DNA of 16,721 bases from UBA9339 sp964535195 (lineage in GTDB: Bacteria; Pseudomonadota; Gammaproteobacteria; UBA9339): the NCBI GenBank assembly GCA_964535195.1, contig CAZHSI010000022.1:1-16721 (forward strand), read 5' to 3'. The position numbers and the translations under genes were made by a program. Positions 7,191-14,435 of this stretch are shown one piece after another; the stretch's first letter is position 1, and every line of letters starts with the position of its first letter. Below the pieces are notes generated by a model. The model worked only from the letters and a program-made list of their open reading frames with translations. It ran no database searches and was not told the DNA's origin.

Positions 7191-7546
7191 AAAGGTAGAG
7201 CAAAATCCTTTCGAGTGCGATGTGAGTTTTATGCAAAGTAATGTGTAATTCTACCACTTTATGGCATGACTAGTTGCTTAGAAATAAACAGTGGCGCAGC
7301 GATTAACTTAACTAAAGCGATGCTTGTGCTTAAAAGGCGCGCCAGGGTTTTTTGTTGGTTCTACATTATTTTCGTGACAAGGTGAAAAATTTTTTAAAAA
7401 ACGTAGTTGCTGTTTAGGTGAATTTTTCTTTAAAAGACAAGTACAGAAAATGGAGGCTGTCTACTTTAAAGAAACTTAGGTTATTAACAGATGATGGTTA
7501 GTTTGGCACGCATGCCTCAGCTAACACTCCGTGTAATATTAAGCCG
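7191..7546. other. 356-nt intergenic region between convergent genes
   Basis: It lies between the ends of the glycosidase-family gene and the minus-strand GNAT gene. I see no open frame worth calling, no tRNA and no clear terminator. There is a palindromic GGCGCGCC and a small imperfect stem near 7497-7525 (GTTAG/CTAAC around GGCA/TGCC). It may contain decayed sequence. Confidence 0.5.
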
Positions 7547-8317
7547 TCAATAATCTTGCTTTGGGGTTAGCCAAAAATGATAAAAATTATCGATTTTTTC
7601 TTGAAGAAAACCGCAGTTTTCATAAAAACGACAAGCGGGAAGATTAGCTTTTTGTGTTACCACCTGAGCTTTAGTGTAGCCTTTACTAATAAAATACTTT
7701 AACGCAGCATGAATGAGATTGGTTCCCAGTTTTTTTTCGCGACATTTAGCATCCACCGCAATTAATCTAATATCGCCTCGCCCATTTTTTGCACTTAAAG
7801 TGATCATTCCTACGAATTTATTTTTTTCACGGACAACTAAAACTTTGTCAGCGGCCGTGCCTTTTACCGAGTTTTTAATCCAGGTGTGGTAAAGTTTATG
7901 GAACGTTTTTTTTGGTATTTTGGGGTCAATACCAAAGCGAGAGTGTTCACCAATTTGAATTGCCAATTGTTTCATGGTGGGCGTTGGCAATTTGGCGCGA
8001 TAGGGTTCGATTTTAGCTGTTATCTTTAATGGGCGCACAATTTTTTTAAGATTAATTAGATACGTTACTTGTTCGCTACTTAAAAAACCTTGGAGTTTAT
8101 GCGCAGCTCGCTGTGATTGTTTATCAGAGCTTGCGGACTGCCAAAAAACCAAGCGTACCCCTTGATTTTTTAGTTCATTTAAATTAGTACGCAGCTCTTT
8201 TAAGGAAAGTGTGGCCGGCAAAATCCGCGCAACTTTAAACCCAAAAATTTTAGTATCAAAGTCTAGTAATTGAAATTGTTTTTTAGAAAATTGAGGTTGT
8301 ATCATTGATTGGTTCAT
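7547..8317 (-). CDS. GNAT acetyltransferase, WecD-like
   Basis: About 256 residues. The N-terminal part (LLDFDTKIFGFKVARI) resembles the first domain of WecD/RffC, the TDP-fucosamine acetyltransferase of E. coli. The C-terminal GNAT domain shows IAVDAKCREKKLGTNL (acetyl-CoA loop, with Lys in place of the usual first Gly of RxxGxG) and VVTQKANLPACRFYENCGF, close to the WecD C-terminus. The substrate is unknown; an amino sugar or other small amine is plausible. The start is uncertain: the frame stays open to an ATG at 8425 inside mrcA. I favour 8317 (GATGAG 7 nt upstream) or 8305, which give 35 or 23 nt overlap with mrcA and suggest translational coupling. Confidence 0.75.
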   Translation of the reverse strand: MNQSMIQPQFSKKQFQLLDFDTKIFGFKVARILPATLSLKELRTNLNELKNQGVRLVFWQSASSDKQSQRAAHKLQGFLSSEQVTYLINLKKIVRPLKITAKIEPYRAKLPTPTMKQLAIQIGEHSRFGIDPKIPKKTFHKLYHTWIKNSVKGTAADKVLVVREKNKFVGMITLSAKNGRGDIRLIAVDAKCREKKLGTNLIHAALKYFISKGYTKAQVVTQKANLPACRFYENCGFLQEKIDNFYHFWLTPKQDY

Positions 8318-10628
8318 TGGCTGGCTCATCAGGATTGGCTGATTCATCGATAAGTGGTGGTTGTTCTGGGGTAGTTGTTGTTGGTGCGGTGCCAGAAGAG
8401 AAGATTTCGAATATAGCATCCTCATTATCTGGATCAGCTAAAAAACCAGTTAGTGGATCAATTTTGACAGAGGTAATATCTTCTGGTCTTTTCATGCTGT
8501 GGGTGGGTTGGTTAGCTAAAGCTCCTTTCATAAAATCAATCCAGATTGGTAGAGCTACTTGTGAACCGTGTTCGTGGGTGGTATGTGGTTGGTCAAAACC
8601 AACCCATACCGTTGCTACTAAGTCACTGTTAAATCCAGAAAACCATGCATCTATTAGTTCGTTGGTGGAACCGGTTTTGCCGGCTAAGTCTTCTCGATTT
8701 AGGGCTTTGGCTTTAGTTGCTGTGCCTCGTTTAATGACGTCTTTTAAGGTATCAGTAATTAGATAAGCATTTTGTGGGGTGATAACTTGCGGGGCCTCTG
8801 GTAATTTGGACTTGGGATCATTAGCTTCAGGAATTGTTGGCGGCTCTTCTTGAAAAGTGATTTTGTTGCCTTTGTTATTAGATTCGACTATGTAATTTAT
8901 AATAAACGGTGTAACTTTGTAACCACCATTAGCAAACACCGCGTAACCTGTAGCCATTTTTAATGGAGTAGTTGTGCCGGATCCTAATGCCAAAGTTGGG
9001 AATGGTGGTACTTCACGTGAGCCCGCAAAGCCAAATTTTTTGACATAATTTACAGCATACGGGATACCAATGTTTTGTAAGATTCTAATTGATACCAGGT
9101 TAACCGAACGAACTAATGCGTTACGTAAACTGGTGGGTCCATGAAAAGTATGGGAATCATTTTGTGGTCGCCAAACAACTTTAGTTATTGGATCTACGAG
9201 CACTATCGGTGCGTCATTAATAATAGTAGCAAGAGTCAACCCTTTTTCAAGGGCTGCGGAATAAATAAAGGGTTTAAAGGATGAGCCCGTTTGGCGCTCT
9301 GCTTGGGTAGCGCGATTATAGTTATTGGAGGCTAGAGAAAAACCGCCGTTGATAGCTAAGATTGCCCCGTTTTTTGGGTTAAGTGCAACTATTGCCCCTT
9401 CAATTTTTGGTAGTTGAGCAAATAGCCACTGATTTTTATCTTTGTAAACCCGGATGATGTCACCGCGAGTTATTTTTGGTTGTGCCCAGGCAAAGTTATG
9501 TGCACTTATTTGAATAGTGCTGCCGTTAGCTAATAAAGCCGAGATCGCATTATTGTTGGCGTTTAATACTACAGCGGGCTGAAGGTCGTTAATAGTGACA
9601 ATACCTTGTAATTTTTGTCGCCAGTAATTAGTGTTGGCTTGCGCTAAGTGGCCTTCTGGCCCTCGATAACCATGACGATGATCATAAGCCAAAATTCCAT
9701 CGCGCAAGGCTTGATTGGCAATGCTTTGTAAGCGAGAATCAATGGTGGTATAAACGTTTATCCCCGAGGTATAAGCGCCATCCCCATATTGGGTAACTAC
9801 CGCGTTACGTGCCATTTCAGCCGCATACGGGGCAGGCACTTCAACGCGAGATTCATGATAATTGGTGACAGCTGGCGCAGTGATCGCTGCGTTATAGGCA
9901 GCGCGATCGATGTGATTATTTTCAAGCATCCGCAATAATACATGATTACGGCGTTCGCGGGCAGCTTCTGGATTAGCTATGGGATTGTTTCGTGATGGTG
10001 CTTGTGGAAGACCGGCAATCATTGCTATTTCTGGTAGCGTTAAATCATTTAAAAGTTTTCCGTAGTAAATTTGAGCCGCTGAAGCCACGCCATATGCGCG
10101 ATTGCCAAAATAAATTTTATTTAAATAAAGCTCCAGGATCTCTTTTTTATTGAAAAGACTGTCGATTCTAAATGCTAGTAAAATCTCATTTATTTTTCGG
10201 CCAAAGGTTTTTTGGCGATTGAAGAAATAATCACGAGCTACTTGCATGGTGATTGTGCTTGCTCCTTGCGATTTTTTCCCAGATTTTATATAGGCTAAAG
10301 ATGCACGTAATAAGCCCCAGAAATCAACCCCGCGATGTTCATAAAATCTCTGATCTTCGGTGTCTAGGATGGCATTGATTAGCTGTTTTGGCACCTCTTC
10401 TAAGGTTACCGGAATCCGCTTTTTTTCACCAAATTCACCAATCAGTTTACCGTCAGCAGAATAGACTCTTAATGGCAATTGAATGCTCTTGTCTTTTAGT
10501 TGTCTAACATCTGGGAGATGAATGAGCACATAAAAATAGAAGCCCCCCAAAATAATCAGGCCGGTAAAAACTAAGCTCATTAGACTAAGAGAACTGTTTT
10601 TTATTAATTTGATTACAATGTTTGGCAT
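8283..10628 (-). CDS. mrcA: Penicillin-binding protein 1A, bifunctional peptidoglycan synthase
   Basis: Class A PBP of 781 residues that polymerises and crosslinks peptidoglycan in the periplasm. Seen: short cytoplasmic tail, one transmembrane anchor (about 14-36); GT51 glycosyltransferase with the catalytic Glu in TEDQRFYEHRGVD (Glu91), GASTITMQVAR (122-132) and a second Glu in NEILLAFRI (148); OB-like insert (about 310-405); transpeptidase with SSFK (449-452), SVN (508-510) and KTGS (651-654). The C-terminal tail (about 740-781) is Pro/Thr/Glu-rich and probably disordered. Divergence from pilMN(OP)Q is the usual gammaproteobacterial arrangement. No clear Shine-Dalgarno precedes the ATG; a weak TATGTT lies 8 nt upstream. 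The end overlaps the GNAT gene. Confidence 0.96.
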   Translation of the reverse strand: MPNIVIKLIKNSSLSLMSLVFTGLIILGGFYFYVLIHLPDVRQLKDKSIQLPLRVYSADGKLIGEFGEKKRIPVTLEEVPKQLINAILDTEDQRFYEHRGVDFWGLLRASLAYIKSGKKSQGASTITMQVARDYFFNRQKTFGRKINEILLAFRIDSLFNKKEILELYLNKIYFGNRAYGVASAAQIYYGKLLNDLTLPEIAMIAGLPQAPSRNNPIANPEAARERRNHVLLRMLENNHIDRAAYNAAITAPAVTNYHESRVEVPAPYAAEMARNAVVTQYGDGAYTSGINVYTTIDSRLQSIANQALRDGILAYDHRHGYRGPEGHLAQANTNYWRQKLQGIVTINDLQPAVVLNANNNAISALLANGSTIQISAHNFAWAQPKITRGDIIRVYKDKNQWLFAQLPKIEGAIVALNPKNGAILAINGGFSLASNNYNRATQAERQTGSSFKPFIYSAALEKGLTLATIINDAPIVLVDPITKVVWRPQNDSHTFHGPTSLRNALVRSVNLVSIRILQNIGIPYAVNYVKKFGFAGSREVPPFPTLALGSGTTTPLKMATGYAVFANGGYKVTPFIINYIVESNNKGNKITFQEEPPTIPEANDPKSKLPEAPQVITPQNAYLITDTLKDVIKRGTATKAKALNREDLAGKTGSTNELIDAWFSGFNSDLVATVWVGFDQPHTTHEHGSQVALPIWIDFMKGALANQPTHSMKRPEDITSVKIDPLTGFLADPDNEDAIFEIFSSGTAPTTTTPEQPPLIDESANPDEPANEPINDTTSIF

Positions 10629-10675
10629 TTTACGAAAACATACAAACGGAAACTATGGCGAGCTTAACCTATTTT

Positions 10676-10689
10676 TAGTCACGTGACTA
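10676..10689. promoter_or_regulatory. 14-bp perfect palindrome between mrcA and pilM
   Basis: TAGTCACGTGACTA is a perfect 14-bp palindrome lying 48 nt upstream of the mrcA ATG, within the 212-nt divergent intergenic region. Its form suits a dimeric regulator, but no regulator is identified. Confidence 0.45.
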
Positions 10690-10710
10690 GTAAAAGGTTG
10701 TAAGGTGATG

Positions 10711-10741
10711 CTAGGGGGAGAGGTCGAGCCTATCCTCTTGG
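10711..10741. repeat. Remnant of the hairpin repeat found around nudF
   Basis: CTAGGGGGAGAGG, then CGAGCCT and CCTCTTGG, resemble the core of the repeat at 15194-15224 (CTAAGGGGGAGAG, CGCGCCT, CCCCTTGG). I judge it a partial, diverged third copy; the outer parts are missing. Confidence 0.4.
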
Positions 10742-10744
10742 ATG

Positions 10745-10771
10745 AGTCTAGGTTTATATCCTGAGATGATA
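10745..10771. repeat. Degenerate intergenic repeat, copy 2
   Basis: Partner of 119-145: 20 of 27 positions are identical by eye in the same orientation. It lies immediately after the hairpin-repeat remnant and about 70 nt before pilM, so this intergenic region has collected two repeat types. Confidence 0.45.
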
Positions 10772-10804
10772 CTAGAAGTTGATTTCTTCGGGTTTTTTCC
10801 GGTA

Positions 10805-10832
10805 TTGCCCCAATTGAGCTAATCAATAAAAT
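10805..10832 (+). promoter_or_regulatory. pilM operon promoter, possibly giving a leaderless mRNA
   Basis: TTGCCC (10805-10810, 4/6), 16 nt, then TAAAAT (10827-10832, 5/6). The ATG at 10841 follows after 8 nt with no Shine-Dalgarno, using the same -10 hexamer and distance as proS. Confidence 0.45.
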
Positions 10833-10840
10833 TGTTGGTT

Positions 10841-11773
10841 ATGAGTTTCATTAGATCTTCTTCTTTATTAGGAATCGATGTCAGACAAAACCTTCTTCGT
10901 TTGGTGGAATTGTCATGTCATGGTTCTCGATATCGTGTTGAAGCTTGTGTAAGCACGGAGTTGGTTAAATCGGAAGCGTCCGAGGAGACAATCTTGGCGG
11001 CAATCAAAAATATCCTTAAGCAAGTAACGCCAAAAACTAGGAATGTAGCGATAGCTTTGTCACATACTCTGGTTGTTTTTAAGGAGTTTCAAGTTGCAGC
11101 TGGTTTGTCTGCTAAAGAAATCAGAAGGTTTCTAGATTTTAATCTTAATGAGCAACCGGGAGAGGTTACAGAGAAGCTCACTTTTGATTATCAAATTGCA
11201 GGAGACGGGGCGGCAATAGTTAATAACTTAATGACATTACAAACAGTAGCCGTACAACATGTATATGTAGAAAGATGGGTAAAGATTTTACGGGCGGCTA
11301 AACTTATTCCCAAGATTATTGATGTCGATATCTATGCTTTAGAACGCGCCATACGGTTACAAGTTGGTGAGGTTTCTGGATTAACGGCAGTGTTTAATAT
11401 CGACGATGGCCAAGCGTTGCTTGTTGTACTTGATGATAAAAAGGTCGTGTATGTTCATGAGGTCCCTTTTGAGGAGGGACCCCCGGTGTCTATAAGCCAG
11501 ATACTAGGATTAGTTGATGCCCAATTACACCTGCTTGATTCAGTGTTGTTACAGCCGCTTGCGCGGATAGTTTTGAGTGGAGAGCAGGCGACCTTATCAG
11601 GTTTGATGGAAGAAGTAAGTGCCAAGTTTAATCTGCAGGTTATTCGAGCCAATCCTTTTTTAGGGATGGAACTTGCGACCGGTCTTTCTCAAGAGGATAT
11701 ATATCGAGTGTTACCCCTAATGTTATTTAGTTGTGGCTTAGCTCTTAGAGTAAGAGATAACCATGAAGATTAA
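10841..11773 (+). CDS. pilM: PilM, actin-like protein of the type IV pilus / DNA-uptake platform
   Basis: 310 residues from the ATG at 10841. It begins MSFIRSSSLLGIDVRQN, where LGID is the phosphate-1 strand typical of PilM's actin-like fold, and continues with the PilM pattern VAIALSHTLVVFKEF, then a second LGxD-like half with VFNIDDG. PilM is cytoplasmic, binds nucleotide and docks on the N-terminal tail of PilN. It is shorter than typical PilM (about 350), as are the E. coli HofM-type proteins. A TTG at 10832 is an in-frame alternative with no better ribosome binding site. pilN overlaps its last 11 nt. Order and divergence from mrcA support the call. Confidence 0.88.
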   Translation: MSFIRSSSLLGIDVRQNLLRLVELSCHGSRYRVEACVSTELVKSEASEETILAAIKNILKQVTPKTRNVAIALSHTLVVFKEFQVAAGLSAKEIRRFLDFNLNEQPGEVTEKLTFDYQIAGDGAAIVNNLMTLQTVAVQHVYVERWVKILRAAKLIPKIIDVDIYALERAIRLQVGEVSGLTAVFNIDDGQALLVVLDDKKVVYVHEVPFEEGPPVSISQILGLVDAQLHLLDSVLLQPLARIVLSGEQATLSGLMEEVSAKFNLQVIRANPFLGMELATGLSQEDIYRVLPLMLFSCGLALRVRDNHED

Positions 11774-12284
11774 TCTTTTAACACCACAAGTAACGATAGG
11801 TGTTTATTGTTGTGATCTTAGGGTGCAAGCACTTATTTGTTTAATGGTGGCTTTAGGAGTTATATTTTTTTGGCATTTAGCTTTGTGTCAAAAAATCGCT
11901 GTTGCAACCAAAAGTAGTCATTATTTACAACAACAGTTGCAAGAGCTAGGAGTAAAAAATAGGGAACATGACAAGACTAAAAATCAAACGCAAATTGCTA
12001 AAGAAAAAGAATTTGCCAGTTTTGTTGCGGCTTTAGAAAGCAAACGCACAAATTTAGTGCGAGTTTTTACGGCGCTACACCAAGGAGTAACTAGTAGTTT
12101 GTATCTCACGCAGCTGTTGCTAAAAGGTGGTGAAGTTAAATTGTTTGGGCAGGTGGGGTTATTAGCCGATCTTGCGCCGCTTATTACTAGTTTTACTACA
12201 ATCAAAGACGGTAGCGGTGCCTCCTCAATTCAGAAAATCACGAAGCAAGATGGAGGTTACTATTTTGCATTATCTTTTCACTAA
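11763..12284 (+). CDS. pilN: PilN, inner-membrane pilus assembly protein
   Basis: 173 residues. It begins MKINLLTPQ, matching the conserved INLLP tail that PilM binds. One membrane segment (about 22-42) is followed by a periplasmic coiled coil (about 50-85, rich in Lys, Gln and Glu) and a small ferredoxin-like domain that should pair with PilO. The start overlaps pilM by 11 nt, and the end overlaps the next gene by 20 nt, so the genes are probably translationally coupled. Confidence 0.85.
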   Translation: MKINLLTPQVTIGVYCCDLRVQALICLMVALGVIFFWHLALCQKIAVATKSSHYLQQQLQELGVKNREHDKTKNQTQIAKEKEFASFVAALESKRTNLVRVFTALHQGVTSSLYLTQLLLKGGEVKLFGQVGLLADLAPLITSFTTIKDGSGASSIQKITKQDGGYYFALSFH

Positions 12285-13083
12285 ATCATATGGTGCAAAA
12301 CTTATGGCAATTGCGCTATTCGGTGTAGGTGTGGTAGTGCTGGGATATCTCGCAGATATAAGAATTCTTTATAAAAAATTAGAGGCGGTGCAAAGATACA
12401 ATCTTGCCATAAAAGAACAAGTGCAGGTAGCACAAGCAAAATTGAAATTATTGCGTACCCCAGTTATGGCAAATAAGTCGCAAAGAGCGGTACCGGTGGT
12501 TGCAGAATTAGAAACTATTAATATTTTAGGTGTCCTAGAACAAGAGATAATTGCCGCCCGGGTTACGCCCCTCCTTTTTGAGCCAAAAGCAGTCCAACAC
12601 AATGCAAACTTTGCCATGTTCCCTGTTGTTTTAGAGCTGAGTGGCACGTATAAGAATTTGCTTATATTTATTGATAAGGTAATGCATTTGCCATATTTGG
12701 TAGGAGTAGAAGAGTTAAACTTATACAAGAAAAAATATGGAGAGGCTGAAGATTTACAAATGCAGATTTTTCTTACAATTTATAAAAATAAGTCAGGGTT
12801 GGCTAGCGATATAAAGCAATGGTCAATCGCTCTTACGGCGCGCGACATTTTTCAGCAAGCAATCATTAAGAAAAATTTGTCTCTTTGGGCGAAGAAAGAG
12901 CTGCGGTTTTTAGGATTAATTAGAGAGGCTGATGAGGTTTGGGGTGTGCTTGGTGATCCTTTGGGCGGAGTACATCGAGTAAAGATTGGTGACCGAGTGG
13001 GTTTGGAAGCAAGTATCGTTACGGCGATTGGGGAGAGCAGTATTACTACTGATAAAGATAAATCTTATATTTTGCAGCAATAG
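12265..13083 (+). CDS. Fused PilO-PilP pilus assembly protein
   Basis: 272 residues. The first 175 look like PilO: membrane segment about 11-29, coiled coil about 31-64, then a periplasmic domain. Residues about 192-262 look like the C-terminal domain of PilP, with RDIF, VWGVLGDPLGGVHRVKIGD (225-243) and IVTAIGESSI. PilP is normally a separate lipoprotein that contacts the secretin; here there is no stop, no separate signal and no lipobox between the parts. I choose TTG at 12265 because GGAGG (12252-12256) sits 8 nt upstream; ATG at 12250 (adding five residues) is the alternative, with weaker spacing. It probably links the inner-membrane PilN/PilO complex directly to PilQ. Confidence 0.8.
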   Translation: MHYLFTKSYGAKLMAIALFGVGVVVLGYLADIRILYKKLEAVQRYNLAIKEQVQVAQAKLKLLRTPVMANKSQRAVPVVAELETINILGVLEQEIIAARVTPLLFEPKAVQHNANFAMFPVVLELSGTYKNLLIFIDKVMHLPYLVGVEELNLYKKKYGEAEDLQMQIFLTIYKNKSGLASDIKQWSIALTARDIFQQAIIKKNLSLWAKKELRFLGLIREADEVWGVLGDPLGGVHRVKIGDRVGLEASIVTAIGESSITTDKDKSYILQQ

Positions 13084-13102
13084 CGGTACATGGCGAGGAA
13101 AA

Positions 13103-14308
13103 ATGTATTTTAAAAAAATCTTACTATTGATATTTATGGTTGGTGTTTTATGGTTGGCACTTCCCGTTATTGGTAGTATCGAGCCAGCTACACCGATCTC
13201 TCTTAGTTTTGTTGATATTAAGGTGCGTGATCTTTTGCAGATTTTGGCGGAAGTTTCTCATAAAAACATTATGATCAGTAATAAAATAAATGGCAAAGTT
13301 ACGGTGGATTTGCATGATGTTTCTTGGCGCGAAGCTTTAAGGGTTGTTTTACAAATGCAAAATTTAACTGCACAAGAAACTAATCGTGTCATCACGGTTA
13401 TGACTAATGAGGAGGTTGGTAAGAGTGAGCAAACTATGCTGCAATCAGCAGTTTTTAGTTTACGGTATATTTCCGCTGATAATGTTGCCAAGATTTTAAA
13501 ACCATCTGGGATCTTGTCGCCGTTTGGCAAGTCAGAAGCAGAGGTGGGCTCTAATTCTTTAGTGGTTGCTGATACTGGTGAGAAACTTGCCGCCATTAAA
13601 CAATTACTCAAACAAATCGATGTGCCAGCGAAGCAAGTTTTAATTGAGGCGCGAGTGGTTAGTGCTGATGACTCTTTTTTACAAGAATTAGGTTTAGAGT
13701 TATACGACGCAAAATATAACTCTTCGCAAAGTGAACCTTCGCTAACCACTTTGCGGCAACACCAATTTAATTTTGCTATTGCTAAATTTGGTAATAATGG
13801 TCTTCTTGATATGCAGTTGACTGCGCTTGAGGATCAAGGAAGAGGCAAGGTAATTTCTCGGCCAAAGTTGGTGGTTGCTGATCGTCAAGCAGCACATATT
13901 GAAACTGGAACTGAGATCCCCTATCAAGAAAAAACTAAAGAGGGAAATACTAGTGTAGCTTTTAAAAAGGCCGTACTTAGTCTAAGAGTTACTCCAGAAG
14001 TGGCCGCAAAAGACGCCATTAACTTATCTTTAGAACTTAACCAAGATAAAGTTGGGCGCTTAGTGGTTAATGGGGTCCCAACTATCGATACGCGGAAAAT
14101 TCATACGCAAGTGTTAGTGCATAACAATGAAACGGTAGTGCTTGGTGGAATTTACGAGTGGAGCAAGGTTGATCGTGTAAATAGCGTTCCTCTCTTAGGG
14201 CAGATCCCATTAATCAAGCTATTTTTTAGTAAAAAAGAAACTAAAATGGAGCGTAAGGAATTGTTAGTGTTTGTTACTCCGCGCATTATGGATGATAAGT
14301 CGAAGTAG
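13103..14308 (+). CDS. pilQ: Short PilQ/HofQ-type secretin
   Basis: Outer-membrane channel for the pilus or incoming DNA. 401 residues from the ATG at 13103, which has GAGGAA 2 nt before; an in-frame open stretch upstream overlaps pilOP and is rejected. Signal peptide about 1-24; N0/STN domain about 33-100; N1 domain about 114-175; secretin core about 185-395 with GTEIPYQE (269-276), the VPLLGQIPLIKLFF signature (362-375) and LLVFVTPRI (387-395). It lacks the AMIN domains of full PilQ (about 700 residues) and matches the size of E. coli HofQ and Haemophilus ComE, which serve DNA uptake. aroK-aroB, often downstream, are absent. Confidence 0.92.
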   Translation: MYFKKILLLIFMVGVLWLALPVIGSIEPATPISLSFVDIKVRDLLQILAEVSHKNIMISNKINGKVTVDLHDVSWREALRVVLQMQNLTAQETNRVITVMTNEEVGKSEQTMLQSAVFSLRYISADNVAKILKPSGILSPFGKSEAEVGSNSLVVADTGEKLAAIKQLLKQIDVPAKQVLIEARVVSADDSFLQELGLELYDAKYNSSQSEPSLTTLRQHQFNFAIAKFGNNGLLDMQLTALEDQGRGKVISRPKLVVADRQAAHIETGTEIPYQEKTKEGNTSVAFKKAVLSLRVTPEVAAKDAINLSLELNQDKVGRLVVNGVPTIDTRKIHTQVLVHNNETVVLGGIYEWSKVDRVNSVPLLGQIPLIKLFFSKKETKMERKELLVFVTPRIMDDKSK

Positions 14309-14322
14309 TTAACATGAATTAA

Positions 14323-14433
14323 AATCTAAATTTCCTCGAAGCTTGCTTCGAGGACAAAGCAATGGGGGATTACCAAGGGGGAGAGGCGCAGCTCTCCCCC
14401 TTGGGCGAGCCCGAGGTTCATACCTCGGGCGAA
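14323..14433 (+). repeat. Hairpin-rich repeat, copy A, between pilQ and nudF
   Basis: Inverted relative to 15164-15275, about four-fifths identical by eye over 111 nt. It contains three perfect hairpins: 14334-14353 (9-bp arms, CCTCGAAGC), 14373-14404 (13-bp arms, CCAAGGGGGAGAG, 6-nt loop) and 14409-14430 (9-bp arms, GCCCGAGGT, TCAT loop). It lies between the convergent ends of pilQ and nudF, where it may also stop transcription, though no T tract follows. It is markedly more GC-rich than its surroundings. Confidence 0.85.
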
Positions 14434-14435
14434 GT

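Noticed and set aside
7320..7375. Possible tRNA or terminator near GGCGCGCC and the following T run
   Set aside because: GGCGCGCC is self-complementary without a loop, and no cloverleaf arms could be assembled around the nearby GGTTCTA.
8305..8766. Plus-strand 153-codon open frame antisense to the 3' part of mrcA
   Set aside because: It is a shadow of the transpeptidase coding region, with Ser/Val/Gly-rich low-information protein and no ribosome binding site; mrcA motifs fix the real strand.
10776..10800. Terminator-like GAAG...CTTC followed by a T run upstream of pilM
   Set aside because: The stem is only 4 bp, and there is no plus-strand gene upstream needing termination.
12172..12264. 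Longer N-terminus for the PilO-PilP protein
   Set aside because: It would run through most of the pilN end and add an arginine-rich segment before the membrane helix; GGAGG correctly spaced before TTG 12265 gives a normal PilO N-terminus.
12369..12728. Minus-strand 119-codon open frame within pilOP
   Set aside because: Antisense shadow of the PilO part; no initiation signals and no family resemblance.
13258..13749. Minus-strand 163-codon open frame within pilQ
   Set aside because: It lies wholly inside the N0/N1/secretin coding region, whose domains are recognisable on the plus strand; the antisense product has no recognisable features.
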